Under the pieces are notes generated by a model that saw nothing but the letters and a program-made list of their open reading frames with translations, ran no database searches and was not told the DNA's origin. A stretch of 64,000 nt of DNA from Agaricus subrufescens (lineage: Eukaryota > Basidiomycota > Agaricomycetes > Agaricales > Agaricaceae), in assembly GCA_029945375.1 (NCBI GenBank), contig JAQOTE010000015.1, positions 184,869 to 248,868 of the forward strand. The letters are read 5' to 3'. The translations under genes were made by a program, and so were the position numbers. Numbering within the stretch: the stretch's first letter is position 1; every line of letters begins with the position of its first letter. Positions 25,059 through 37,290 of the stretch are shown here, piece by piece.

Positions 25059-26051
25059 TCACAGAAAGGGATCGTTTCCTAAAGACTTCTTCTCTTCATC
25101 CTTCTTCCACAGGAGTCGGCAAACTTTGTGTCCACTATCATGATTACGGCTCTGCTCCAATTCTGAACATTTCCCCGATTTGTGCCCTTCCCCACCCACC
25201 TCATCCGTCCTACTATATTCTCTCTTAGTCAGGACGTTTGCACGGCGAGTATGATTTGTAGGAGTTGGCGGCACTGCGAGAACGGCGGAAGGCACTGAAG
25301 GGGATGTTTTCGAGGCTAGCGAACACCCTCGATACTTAAAGCGGCGCGAAGGAGTGTCGACAAAATTGAGGGTTTGAATTTCGTTGTAATTGAAAACCTC
25401 TACTTTTCGAGGTCCTCCGGGAGTTAAAGCTACGAGTGAAGGCACCGGAGAGACAATAGAACGTCTTGGAGAATACGACCTTGGTATCATCATATGGACT
25501 GGATGATCAAATATGTATGGAGTGGGAGGGCACGAGTGTGGTGTGCCTTGCTCACAACCATTGAAAGCGTGACCAAACGGCTGCTTGAGATCCGGAGTAG
25601 AAGAACACAACGGAGGAGGCGAAATATCGGTTTCACCATTCCCGTGCACTCCGTTCCCGGGCTCAAAATCATCGGATTCTGCGATAAGGCCATACTCAGA
25701 TGCGGTCGATGATTTTGGACGTGGAGAGGCAACTGAAGCGCTACTAAGGTCGGATTTTACGAACTCTCCGATGATAGTATGGGGATCCAGGTGAACGGAA
25801 TGTTCATGTGATGCAACAATAGCAATTTTGTCATCCATGATGAGAGGGTAGATATCGCAGTTTGAGAGTGGAATAACAGGGGGTCGTAAGGTGGTAGTGT
25901 CTCCACATCCGTGTGCATGAGCGCTACTTATATCTAAAAAATCTCTTATGAGCCTGGACCAAGAATCAGCTTCGCTTAGATTGGTCGGATCTGTGCCACA
26001 CTTGGAACGGATAAGGAGTTGCACAACCACACCACAAAACGCAAACGCCAC
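25059..26051 (-). CDS. Hypothetical low-complexity protein, 5' end unsettled
   Basis: An open frame of 330 codons on the minus strand ends at 25059, about 150 bases from the end of the facing gene. It is rich in Ser, Pro and Thr with a basic C-terminal part. The first in-frame ATG is at 25838 (M-D-D-K-I-A-I-V), giving about 259 residues; the open frame upstream of that up to 26051 begins with GTG, so there may be a spliced 5' exon I could not define. No domain recognised. Confidence 0.5.
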   Translation of the reverse strand: MAFAFCGVVVQLLIRSKCGTDPTNLSEADSWSRLIRDFLDISSAHAHGCGDTTTLRPPVIPLSNCDIYPLIMDDKIAIVASHEHSVHLDPHTIIGEFVKSDLSSASVASPRPKSSTASEYGLIAESDDFEPGNGVHGNGETDISPPPLCSSTPDLKQPFGHAFNGCEQGTPHSCPPTPYIFDHPVHMMIPRSYSPRRSIVSPVPSLVALTPGGPRKVEVFNYNEIQTLNFVDTPSRRFKYRGCSLASKTSPSVPSAVLAVPPTPTNHTRRANVLTKREYSRTDEVGGEGHKSGKCSELEQSRNHDSGHKVCRLLWKKDEEKKSLGNDPFL

Positions 26052-26240
26052 GCGCTTTTTCTATTGCAGTCGGTAATACAAGATTGCGCTTGGACCATAA
26101 AACGGTTGCAAATCTTTTGCGATATCAAGTAAATAATGTGTTGTAAGGTCCATGCACAAATACAAGGAAACGAGGTCAATGCAAAAGAATGCGGGAATCT
26201 AATTCCTAGACAGACCAACAGAACAATTCATGTCTCGACT

Positions 26241-29200
26241 TCACGTCAAACTCTCTTCCACAGTCCTAACGCCGCCATTCCCAACTACCTCAACACTTTC
26301 AACCATTCCCAACCCGACCTCCTCCAACTTCCCCAATACACTCTCATAGATCTCTTTCTCATTCGGACCACATACACCCCTCATATGGATTCTCCCATCC
26401 AAAACGTCCAAGGCGGCGAACGCCACAGGTAGTCCTACGGTCTTAGCCATGGCAGAAGCTGATTCGTCTCCATAAGCGACTAAAGTCGATCGATGGGCTT
26501 GTTGGGAGTGTTGTTGATCGCCGCGAACAATGACTTCATGAGAAAGTACGACCATATCTCTCTCCATCGGACCATACTTTAACCTGTTCCCTAGTACCAT
26601 AGCGAACAACTCGAGGGGAGTGGATTCGATCGTCGGAACCGGGATCTTTTCCTTTACATCAAACGATTTTGGCAACAAGCCCAACCACTCCAAAGCACTC
26701 ATCGTCTCCTGCAATTGCAGTTCCCCCATTCCTCCTTGTTGCATATCTCTAACAATCTTTTCGAAACTCCCTTGCGTCATCATGTCACCAGTTAACCCAG
26801 AACCCGAACCCAGTCTCAACTCGAGAACGCGCGCCAAGAAAGAAGCCCATGAATCGATCTGAATTTTCCGACTATCTTCTAGTAATCCGATATCCTTGAA
26901 CGACTGCATCAAAGAACAAAAGCCTGGGTACCTGTGTATTCAACAAATAAACTGATCGAACATTTGGTGGTTTGTGTGTTCGACTTACCTCAGTGTACCT
27001 CGCACTAACGTTCTCAATGAACCACCACAATCACCACCCAATCCATAAGTTTCCCGATACGGCAAACTGTCTCTGTTCGGGATTCCCTCAAATTCAACAT
27101 CATCGCCATTCATAATCGAAATCGGTAACCTCGGAAACCCGGAGCGAAGAAGATCTGACCCAGGAAGTTTTACGATCTGCATGAAATGCATCAGCAGTGA
27201 TACGAACAAGAGAGAATAGGTAGACTATACCTTCCTATTCAACAAATACCTAACGCCTTGATTGGCAGCCCTCAAAACACCAACAGGACTCCAACTAAAT
27301 TTGTATTTCAAAGGAACAATCTTCCTATTACCTCCGTGTGTCACTGCAGTAGTTCCATCGAATATAGAATCCGGAGCGGGCAAACCACCACAAAACGATG
27401 CGAACGAAACGATCTGCTTTCCTTTTGCTTTCAAGTCATCTACCAAAGAGATAGCTGAACAGTGATCGATCCCAGGATCGAGTCCGATCTCGTTGAGAAG
27501 GAGAACATCAGCTGATAAGGCACTATACACACAATTTAGAAAACACTGGTTCAAAGATGTAGAGAGCGGCGAAATGACCCTACCGGTCATGGAGATTACG
27601 CATCCCTTCGGAGATGTAAGATGCGGTGATGAGGTGTTTCTTCCCTGAAATGCACCTCTCGGCGACGTCTACATGATATGCCGCGGGTAACAAACTGTCA
27701 ATTGGTTAGTAACGAAGTTGTGTTCATATCGGCGGAATTAGGGACACGATACCTAATGACGATATCGGCATCGTTGATCAAATAGTCATACGTTTCTTTT
27801 CTGGAAACGTCAACAATACGGTACTTGACATTGTTATGCTCTTGACCATATCGTATCGCAAGTTGTTGCGCCTCCCCTAATAAATTTGTCGCTACACAAC
27901 AAGAGCATTGATTATCTATGTTCTGATTCCAGACGTGTAATCCCCTCACCAATAACCAGTTCAACATCCCCGCGTCTCGCAATCTCTTTGACTGCAGGGC
28001 CAGCGACCATCCCGCTTCCAAACATCAACACCTTCTTCCTCACACCCTTAATGATATCCGCTCCCGTACCGCCGACTTGGACCGGAGCACCAGTGTATAT
28101 CCCTTTCGCACCCCTCTTCTCTTGATGCCATTGATCAACAGCGGGTTGTAACCATTGATGCTTCTGCTTCAACTTCCCACTCGATGCGATCGTAGCCCTT
28201 TCAAGAGCTCTAGTCAACGCTCCTTCGTCCTGACAGTCCTTCTGTTTGTTTTTCATCCCGACGCTGCTTGTGAGTGTACGAAGATAGGGGAGAAACTCCT
28301 TCGAGAAATGTTGCGACGCGTCTAAAGGGAGCGCCGTCGGGAGAATATCAACTGACATCATGGTAACAGCACCGCTTGTGTCGGAAACAGCAAATTTATA
28401 AGTTGGCTCGGAGAGCGTCGTGGAACGTTCAAGGAACTCGAGGCCACCCTATGAATTGTTATTGTGAGCCATCAAGGAATCGAGGTGAGTAAGATTCTCT
28501 CATACCCCGATGTCACAACTAATATCACCGATACATCTAGCTCTAGTCACGGCGCTGGGAATCCCGAGAGACCGGGCTTTCGAGATGGCGTTTGCCAGTT
28601 GTTGGGTGGTCAAAACGGAAGGGAAACCAGATGACCAGCCAGTGCCGTTGATCAAAAGTGTCACGTAGGGCATAATCTGATACCGAAAGATTGACAACGA
28701 AATGCATAACGCGGATACTAGTACTTACACGCTCACCAAACAGACTCTGCCAATCACTCGGGTTCGCATAATAGTCCTCACGATCAAAGGACTTTCCGTC
28801 TTTCCGAACCAAATAATCTTGTGGCTTTGCGTGCACAAGATATATCTACTCGAGAACCGTCAGCCATATACATGAGAATAGGTGATAAGGCACGACGCGC
28901 CTTGGTATTATCATAATCTTCATAAAGGTAATTAGTGGAAAGTATGGAAAGTGAAGGAGTGAAAGGCTAACCTTTCGAGCGTACTAGGCCATCCAATTCG
29001 CGCACATTAATCTTCTTTAATGGAAGTTCGTCTAGGATAGACAAGCACCCTTGAGAAACGTTTCCGTTTCTAAAAATAGGGGCATCAGATGACGTTGTGC
29101 GACGACGGCGAATGACGCACCCAGTGATGCATATTACTAGAGGCCCAAGAGCTCTTGGAGTACCCTGCGTAGAAATCCATCGTCCGACCTCGTGCAAGGC

Positions 29201-30030
29201 GGCCCGTAGGCGTTCCAGAGACGGAAGGGTGTGGGGTCGGGGGGTGTACTGGTGGGGATAACAGGGTCAGCGAACCAAGGTTAGGGCGCCTATGTAGATA
29301 ACGATAAGCTGAGGTGCGGATACTCACGAGGAAAGGGGTTGCAATGCCAAGTTCAAGGTGGGTATGTGCCATTGCAGACAAAGATTCAAGGACGCCGGCG
29401 ACTAGAAATAATCAGCGACCCCTGAGCATATACGGAATGACGTTAACAAGCCCAGCTCACCGCCCGCATACCACCCAAACCCTACGGTACGTTTGCCTTG
29501 CTCGTCGGTCAAAAGTTCATAATCAATCAAACGCGGCCACAGCTCGAGAGTCTTCTCGAACTCGGCAGCAGATGGCGCTAACACACCGTCTGTCGGCGCG
29601 ACGAATTGGGATAGCAAACCAGTATTGTATGGTTGGCCTTTGGCAGTATGTGAAAACATGACGTGCGTGCGGGGTATAGTCCCATTGACCACTGGAGACC
29701 GTTGTCCTGCGAGGGCGTCCATTGGGTTCTCTTTAATACCGATCACAACATGTGCGCGGTCAAAGGAGGTGGTAATCTTCGCGCCAGCCTGTCGAGGTTT
29801 ATTGGTCAAAGCAATAGGAGCAGTCAGAGTAATGCTCCTACCTTTTCATATTCGCGAGCTGTAAAGACGCGTCGCTCGCAGGGCTCGACGAGGACCTCGA
29901 CGCCATCCTTCTCGACAAGCTGGTTGACGGCGTCGGGAGTGAGGGGAGCGCGACGTTCCCAGATCCTGGCAGGATCCTCCCTGCGCATGGCGAGGACGAC
30001 ATTCTGCAAAAGCGACCGAGAGGGCTTCAT
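26241..30030 (-). CDS. Bifunctional lysine-ketoglutarate reductase/saccharopine dehydrogenase (AASS-like)
   Basis: Fourteen exons on the minus strand join in frame to 1,013 residues: 30030-29842, 29788-29461, 29401-29328, 29248-29121, 29069-28972, 28917-28901, 28845-28729, 28676-28506, 28448-27950, 27891-27753, 27694-27584, 27522-27231, 27176-26989, 26931-26241. The N-terminal half is the reductase, with W-E-R-R-A-P-L-T-P, V-I-G-I-K-E-N-P, M-F-S-H-T-A-K-G-Q and V-G-F-G-W-Y-A-G. The C-terminal half is the dehydrogenase: V-L-M-F-G-S-G-M-V-A-G-P as the nucleotide-binding loop, then L-L-P-A-A-Y-H, N-E-I-G-L-D-P-G-I-D-H and S-F-C-G-G-L-P-A-P. In animals and plants this fusion converts lysine to aminoadipate semialdehyde plus glutamate. 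Fungal lysine synthesis normally uses separate proteins, so this fused form hints at lysine breakdown. A 17-base exon is followed by a GC-AG intron. A mitochondrial presequence is not obvious. Confidence 0.9.
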
Positions 30031-32136
30031 GGACGGAGTAGAGAGGCAGACCCAGCTTGGCGTTGGATAAGAACCGAGGCGGGTGAGATCCGAGCCGAGT
30101 GACGGCGTCCGACCATCCTGTCCAAATAGAAAACTCCAAGCCCTGGCGCCGCTGATTCTCCTGCCCGCGGTAGCTGTCGCACCTGCCTCTGTGTCGGCAT
30201 AAGCATCCTATCGCACCCTTTCCACAGGTTAGGCGCGAAAAAGCAGGTCCTGCATAGGCCAACTCGGAGCGGAGGGGGTGAGCGGAAGCAACATGCCTCT
30301 CGGAGTCTCCAGCCAAACACGCTCAAACTGTCACAGTAACGTGTTACATTTGCTTTACTGCGGGTTGGGAGATGACGTACCTTTCACTCAGCGCGAGCAA
30401 CCAATGAGGAATCGACGTCACTCATCTCGCTCTCACACTTGGTTGGTTCGATGTAATTTCGACAGCAGAACTCGGCTCCGCTACAAAGGCTCGCCTATCT
30501 CGATATTTGCTCGTATGCAAAACTAATCGATCTTTGCGAGATAGCCGTTTATTCCCTATACGCCCCCTGGACAATCTGTATCTTTCGACACGATCTCACC
30601 TCACTTAGCACTGGTTCTGCGGAATACTACCCTTGTTTTACTATCGCGTCCCAAACTGATATCTCTTTACGTCCGTGTGAAGGAATGCTCTGTGCCGTCC
30701 TCCACACATCCTGCAACTCTTTCGCTACCATGTTCACTCTTCCTCAACTTGGACGTCTACGAACATGATATCACCCTCCCCCTTATCCTCTTCACCGATC
30801 CAGCGCTACTTTTCAACACACGATACCAAGTAGAAACCATCCTAGTGGTAGCAGACCATTGGGATGCACAAATTCTCCGTAAACAGTTTCGTTCTGCCAT
30901 ATTCGGCACAGATTCTTGACTTGCCAGGGGTGATCACAACTATAATGACAGTCAGCAGTTCATATGATCTATGCGCTATCACCAGCCATTTCGACTGACG
31001 TGACGAAACACAGAAAGTGGAATCCCTTACTCTCACCCTCGACCTACCCAGTCCCAGATACTCAGTAGGAAATTGTTAGGTAGCGCACAGAGGTTCGCAG
31101 TAGTGAATGAGTTCAACCAACTTCAAGACTCCGTTGCTACTTGGAAAGTTACAAATAGAAAATCATACCGCCACAAATGTGGAACAGAAGAAATCGAGAC
31201 CTAGCACGGTAATCGTTCATGAAAGTACATTATCACAAACGAATCTAATAAAAGACCCCTAGAAGACACATTTATGATCAATGACACACTGTCCTAGGCA
31301 CCCGAAGGCAGAGCGTGTTGGAAAACCAGGTACACACTGCACAAAAACTTCCTGTGCCGCTTTTGTTACGATAAAGCGGTGACCATGAACTAAATGCGGC
31401 TTATCATTGTACAGCTTTCAGTGTCCTCCTATTATAGGGAAAAACGTTCATGTCGTCCCCTGTCCGCTTAATGAGCTGAAATTTACACGGGATGCAGAGG
31501 CATGTGTCTGTGATAGGGTTGATCCGTGATCAAATTCGGATATAGAAGAATTTTGAAAGTCAAAACAGGGGAACTTAAAACGCAACGAACACAATAAAAC
31601 AACCAGACGGGTATATAGTCAGGACCCTTTTTTATGGGCACAACAAGTAGCTCATGGACAATAAACGGTGATCTTAAATAGATAATTTGTTGGGCAAGGG
31701 CTCTGTATCAATCATCCAGAGTCCTAACAGGCGCGGAGGAACACCACACCCTGGCTATCAAACGCCTATCTTCATTGCAATTTTCTATTTATGGACAGCT
31801 TAGAAGTCCGACCTAATGAATGCTGTGAGTCCTTTTTGTGATTCGTGCCCTTTACCATGTTTCTGGATCGATCGAAATCATTTTCGGACAATAGGAGTTG
31901 CATATGAGTTGGATATCTTTGACGGATCAATCCTGGGCGATACAATTAAGCAGTACTCCTCGTTTTAAGATTTGATACATACAACATAACCATACGCCCG
32001 CAAAGCAATCCATTTATATTTCTATGCAAAATCTTTTCGTATATAACCTGAGGTGGTCAGCCTTTTGTTTAATACATTCCGGTTTCTGCCTTTCACCTCT
32101 TTGAGCGTCACCTATTTTTGTTATTTAACTCTTACG
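30031..32136. other. Intergenic DNA, divergent promoter region
   Basis: Lies between the start of the LKR/SDH gene (minus) and the cupredoxin gene (plus). A plus frame at 30677-30919 has no recognisable features. No repeat or RNA gene seen. Confidence 0.4.
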
Positions 32137-33388
32137 ATGTTTCTGAGTCTTACTCTTCTCGCCGCCGGTATAACAAGTGCATACAGCCAATCTACGCTTA
32201 CAGTCCAAGTTGGCCCAAGTGGTTCATTGGTCTATGATCCTCCTACCGTTTCTGCAGTGGTTGGTGACACCGTGCGATACTGTTTGTAAGTATTCATCGC
32301 TTCGCGCATGATTGCATCATTTACTCTTCATGTAACATTCAGTAACCCTAAGAATCATTCGGTTACATCGTCAAACTTCGCTACTCCCTGTCAGCCAAAT
32401 GGTATTTTTGACTCTGGCTTGTGAGTCCTATTGTTCTCTCTTTGGCGGCTTACAGGGAATAATGATGCCTACGTCAATTTATATAGAACTCCCGTTGCCG
32501 CTGGCTCTCCTGAGGACTGTGCGCAACATTTCGACATCCCAGTCAAAGATTCCGAACCTATTTGGATTTACTGCAAGCAACCGAACGGAGCACATTGCCA
32601 ACATGGTAAGTTCCAGACTCGATGTGATACCCTCTCATCCTCAGATTACTTTTGCTAGGAATGGTCAATGCCATCAACCCCCCTGCTACGGGTAATACCT
32701 TTGAGGCGTTCCAAGCCGCAGCCGAAGCTTTGTTAAATGCCACTACTACCACCGCTGCACCACCCGACATAACCCCCCCTCCCCCTTCTGGTACAGACGT
32801 TGCTCCTCCGCCCGCTTCTGCACCTGCAACCCACACGATCACGGTCGGTGCCAACCATCAAAAGGTGTTTTCTCCCCCAAATATTACAGCCGGCCAAGGC
32901 GATCAGGTCGTCTTCCTGTTCGTCGCAGATAACCACACCACAACTCAGTCAAACTTTGATGACCCTTGTGAGACTCTCCTCGAATCTACTGGCGTACAGG
33001 GCTTCGACTCTGGATTGTAAGTTTCCACACCTTTCCTTTCCTTTCCAACTGTAAATTTACTAAAATTGAATAAAATAGCGAACCGATCAATCCTAGTAAC
33101 CCCAATCTCGTCACCTTCAACATCACGGTAAATACCACCAAGCCAATGTGGGGATACTGCAGACAAACCGGACACTGCCAAATGGGCATGGTGTGGTCTA
33201 TCAACGCTCCTGCCGAAGGCAATACCTTCGATGCCTTCCGCGCCAAGGCTGTTGCTCTTGCTAGTGATTCCAGTTCAACTAACTCGACCTCGCCTGGAGG
33301 TTCCTCTGATAATTCTGGAGCCCTGTCGACAAAGAGCATTCCCTCGGTCATGCTTGGATTATTTGTAGCTGTAATTGCGATGTTTTGA
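32137..33388 (+). CDS. Secreted two-domain cupredoxin, GPI-anchored
   Basis: Five exons (32137-32285, 32343-32401, 32456-32605, 32659-33016, 33079-33388) join in frame to 341 residues. The start at 32137 gives a signal peptide (M-F-L-S-L-T-L-L-A-A-G-I-T-S-A). Two cupredoxin-like domains follow, each with the fungal pattern of an early N-H and a late W-x-Y-C-x-Q...H-C: F-N-P-K-N-H-S-V-T with W-I-Y-C-K-Q, and V-A-D-N-H-T-T-T-Q-S with W-G-Y-C-R-Q. A Pro/Thr-rich linker separates them and a Ser-rich tail ends in a hydrophobic GPI signal. Such proteins sit on the cell wall; copper binding is plausible but the ligand set is not complete by eye. In domain 1 a stronger donor at 32421 would keep the expected F-D-S-G segment but leads out of frame. 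Confidence 0.8.
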
Positions 33389-34256
33389 GCCTTCTCCTTA
33401 GGTGAATCGCAGTTGTGAATCGAATACCACTCTCGTGATGAGGATTATTCCCTAGACCTTATACGATTCATAGTACCCTATTCATGTCACAGCAGATGTG
33501 TCTCTTCTTTCCTTTACTTCCGCTACCCCGTCATTATACTACAACATGTCGTGAAAACGCTGTCTCGTGTAAACTACAGCTAAAAGCATGGAATACAAAA
33601 CGGCACTCGTGTTGAATTATCCATGTAGATATCGACAAATATTAACAGCATTAAACGCCATCTTCACATTCGCAAATTATAGGGATGAATACAAGGGGAC
33701 CAGGAGGAAGTAACTAATTGGCCCAGCCCCTAAGGACGAGGTGAACTGATACTTCCGTGTTAGGTGTTTCGGAAAGCAATAAGTTGGTTATAACTAGTGT
33801 GGACCTGTGTCTTTACTCATGATTGTAATGAATGCTTAGATACGGATGCGTCGTAGAGGTTAACTTTGTTGATTTTGACAATTTATCATTCTGAGTACGG
33901 AGGAGAACTTCGTGCTGGTAAACTTGAACTTGAACAAAGGTACAGCTTGAAAAAAGCGTTCTCCAATTCTATCGAACAATCATATTTACTTCGGCGGCGT
34001 AACTACGTATTTCAACTGTTATAAGCACCGGGAAATTTAGACCGGAGCTCGAGAATCAAGGCTGGTAATGGGGGACGACATAACTGGTCGTGAATATGAT
34101 TTACTGAAGAAAATTTATATATCGAACGAACATGAGTTTTTCAGTACCTCATGCCCGCCAGAGGGAATGATTGCTTGCGTATTATTGAAGAGATAACGGG
34201 CGTGTTCCCTTTAGCTTCTCTATAGCCCGCACATGTTCAACAAATCAGGACCCACC
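33389..34256. other. Intergenic DNA
   Basis: About 0.87 kb with no supportable gene, RNA gene or repeat. Confidence 0.4.
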
Positions 34257-34643
34257 ATGCCAAAACCTGTCCGGGGGTTCAAACGACTATTCGAAAGATA
34301 TCGCACTCAAGACCAAGTCAAGAACGCAGTCCCTAGGTATCCTACCCATAGATTTACCTCTTTCGATACTAATTAACACAAAAATAGAGTCACGTTGTCA
34401 TTTGGTAAAGCAGGTGAAGACTTAACCAACCATACAAAAACGAATAACAAACCTCTGACCAGGGAGTATATCATGCGACTTATCAGGAAGAGCAGCGATT
34501 TCAAGTTCTCCCTCCATAATCCTAGGTTCTTGAACTGCATAGAATGGGCCCAGAGGATTGTAAAGCCGATGAGCGCAAAGAAAACTCATAAAGATGCCGT
34601 TATCGTTGATGGTGATCGTGGTATTCCCGCTGTGAATTATTAA
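34257..34643 (+). CDS. Small hypothetical protein
   Basis: Two exons (34257-34336 and 34388-34643) join in frame to 111 residues, starting M-P-K-P-V-R-G-F-K-R-L-F-E-R-Y. The protein is basic, without signal peptide or membrane segment, and I do not recognise a family. It ends 32 bases from the end of a convergent gene. Clean splice sites (gtatcc and aaaatag) and a single consistent frame are the support. Confidence 0.5.
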
Positions 34644-34675
34644 CTTCCTATCACGCAATGGGTTCCAGTTAACAC

Positions 34676-36011
34676 CTACTCGAATTCTATCATCCCCGCC
34701 TTCCCTAATTGTTCTTTCAGGACTAGCGCCCCCGACTGGATGGACTCTCTGCGGTCAAAGAGATTCCAGTCAGGAGCAACGATAGAATACTGCCCCTCAA
34801 ACCCGAAGACAGACTTCGCATTTTGACTTCCGAGTTGCATATATAGTACATGGATACTGAGCGCCTCTTGAAATCCCGATATCCGGGTGTGAAAATCTGC
34901 TAGTAGATCATACTGTGACCGGTATTCTGGATATGGCGTGAAAAGTAGAGGCTGATCGTCACTTGAGTGTTTGACACAAGAATGATGTGATGGATAAATG
35001 ACGCACTGATAAATTACGTTGAGCTCCGGCGGGTCCGGAAGTGCGATTTCCCGCAGAAGGTCGGCGAGCTGGTATACGGATGAACAACTTAGGCAATTCA
35101 TTCTGAGGTCGCCTAGTCTTTAGCGGGTTCACATCGATAGAAAGCATAAAACTCACACCAAAGTCGCATCCAGAATCGGAATCAGAGGTTTCCTCAGAAG
35201 TACCTGAATGTAGCTCTGATACTTCTAATTCTGACTCACTGTCTTCGGAAGACTGTGAGAGCCCGCTAAGATCGCTCTCCAAAAGGTACGAGTCCACAAG
35301 AAGGGATATGTTCTTTTTAGGTGATGATAAAGTAGCTCGTGTCGTCGGTAGGTGCTCCGGACGCATGGGATGACTAGGTTTCACAGTTTCTTCATTCGTC
35401 AATCGATTAGACGAGTGTTTTTCGGGTAGCTTCAAATGCACGCGCTTGATTTTTGATATCCAGTCATTTTCCTTATCCATCCACGAGACCGATTTCCGCC
35501 TGCCCTTCTCGGAATGATCGCGACGTAGAAAAGGAATCAATCCAAAATGTGGCTTGTTAAGACCTCTTGTCTTCCTTTTTGCCCACTCGGCTTTTATGCA
35601 GTTGACACATCTGTGACAAGTCGAATTGGGAAAAAGAGAATTATCGCAGTGCAATGTAGTGCACTTTCGTGTTTTCTACAATGAAGATTCCAGTGAAACA
35701 GATAGAACACATACACGATGAACATTCTGTAAAGAGATAAGACTCGTTGGGGCCGCTTGTGGCCTCAGGGGCTCGGATGTAAACAAAGGAGGCATTCTAA
35801 CGTTTTGATCCACTATCATAGTCGGATGCGCAGGTATTACAATCTCGGGACCGGGCTTAGATGTACACGAGATGCAATGCGAAAGCTGGGTCGACAATGA
35901 ACAAATATTGGGTGGAGCGTTGGTCAGTTTCGAAGATTCAGTGCTGATCAGTTCCAATCCCAGGTCACTCGAATACTCTGAAGAGCCTTGTGGAGGCGTT
36001 TCTATGGGCAT
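34676..36011 (-). CDS. Hypothetical protein with Cys-rich zinc-binding cluster
   Basis: Three exons on the minus strand (36011-35715, 35675-35159, 35112-34676) join in frame to 416 residues. The first exon is Ser/Pro-rich. Near residues 103-125 lies a cysteine cluster: K-C-T-T-L-H-C-D-N-S-L-F-P-N followed by C-H-R-C-V-N-C, resembling a small zinc-binding module common in unnamed basidiomycete proteins with a C-x4-C...C-x2-C-x2-C pattern. A Ser/Glu-rich acidic region follows (S-E-D-S-E-S-E-L-E-V) and the C-terminal exon starts R-M-N-C-L-S-C-S-S. Function unknown; nuclear regulatory role is only a guess. More exons may lie upstream at 36.3-36.6 kb, where a minus frame has a similar Ser/Pro-rich style. 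Confidence 0.6.
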
Positions 36012-37290
36012 ATCCTAAAGCTTATTGAGTTTGTGCGAGCGTATGAACAAATATGTACGGACCGCCGATTGGGACAACAGTCGTTGTCCAGAAATGGGGC
36101 CTACGGAACGGTCACCAACACCAAATGTCTGAATGGATCAGGGTCGAGGAATGTATAAAGTTATTAGGGGTCAAGTACGAATCTGAGTAGGACGTACACC
36201 CGACAACATTGAACACACGGTAGTGGGCTTATCTCGAGGACGTGAAGTCTGTTTGTGTACTCCACCGCTAGATAGATGCAATCGAAACGTTTTCTGCCGG
36301 CAAAAAAAAAAATCAGCCAGATTTTCGGGAAACTACGAGGGACATACCGGAGAAGGAACATGACTTGGGTAGCCCTTATTATCAGAACAATGCACACGTG
36401 AAATTGGCCTGAGTGACGAGTTTATACCATTCACGGACAACAGACACACATTCGACGAGTAAGTGTATGGGATACTGGGACTCCCTGAGCACTGTAAACA
36501 TGAGCCTGCAGATATAGGGCTAGACTGATGATGCATTGGCAACTGATTGAACATCCAGAGAGAACACCAACGTCCTGACGCAGGTAAAGCAGGCGTGGTA
36601 AGATTCCCTTCAAGACAGTTAGCAGCAAGTCAGGAACACGTAGTTTGAATTACCGGAGAGCAGGATCTTGATATTGCTTTCAGGCCTCGAAGAAATAAGA
36701 AGGCATGGGAGAATTTCAAAGCGTAGTGACTGGCGAGTCTCAAAGTAGACCTGGTATTTGTGGTTTGCTGTAAGAAGTACGCTAGTAGGAACGTTAGGCT
36801 GAAAAAAAAAAAGCTGATTACGTTACCTACTCCAACTAGTCAGTCCGGTCGCTGGAGGATACCAACAAGAATGATGGAAGAGGTTCCACAAATCCCAACA
36901 AATATATCCTGACTAAGTGTAGGAGTAGCGACAAGGAGTCAAAGGGCAGCGGCGAGAAGTAAATCATATCTGTGACGACGATTCATGATTACTATTGATT
37001 AGTAAGTATTGATTCCCATGAACTCGGAACTTCTTCTAAAGCGACTGTTATGATCGTCTTGGTTTTTTATTTTTCTGCAAAGACTAACCATAGCTCGTAG
37101 GGAATACCTTATGTCATCTGCAATCCGCTTTTGAACCACTGAACGCTGAGATCTGTCATTGGCTGCTATCACCAAAATTGTTCCCCCGATGCGTTACGTG
37201 AAATCGTTGAATATCAATTCAGTGTCCACTACTCAGTGATATGATCACGATACCCAGCATCTATGTGTCAGGAGACGACTTCTTAGGTGA
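36012..37290. other. Unassigned DNA, possible 5' exons of the Cys-rich gene
   Basis: Minus-strand frames at 36333-36554 and 36431-36628 may be exons or remnants but I could not join them to the gene at 34.7-36.0 kb. Otherwise no gene is supported. Confidence 0.35.

Noticed and set aside
29846..30316. Long minus frame overlapping the start of the LKR/SDH gene
   Set aside because: It lies in another frame from the conserved W-E-R-R-A-P-L-T-P sequence and has low-complexity Arg-rich content.
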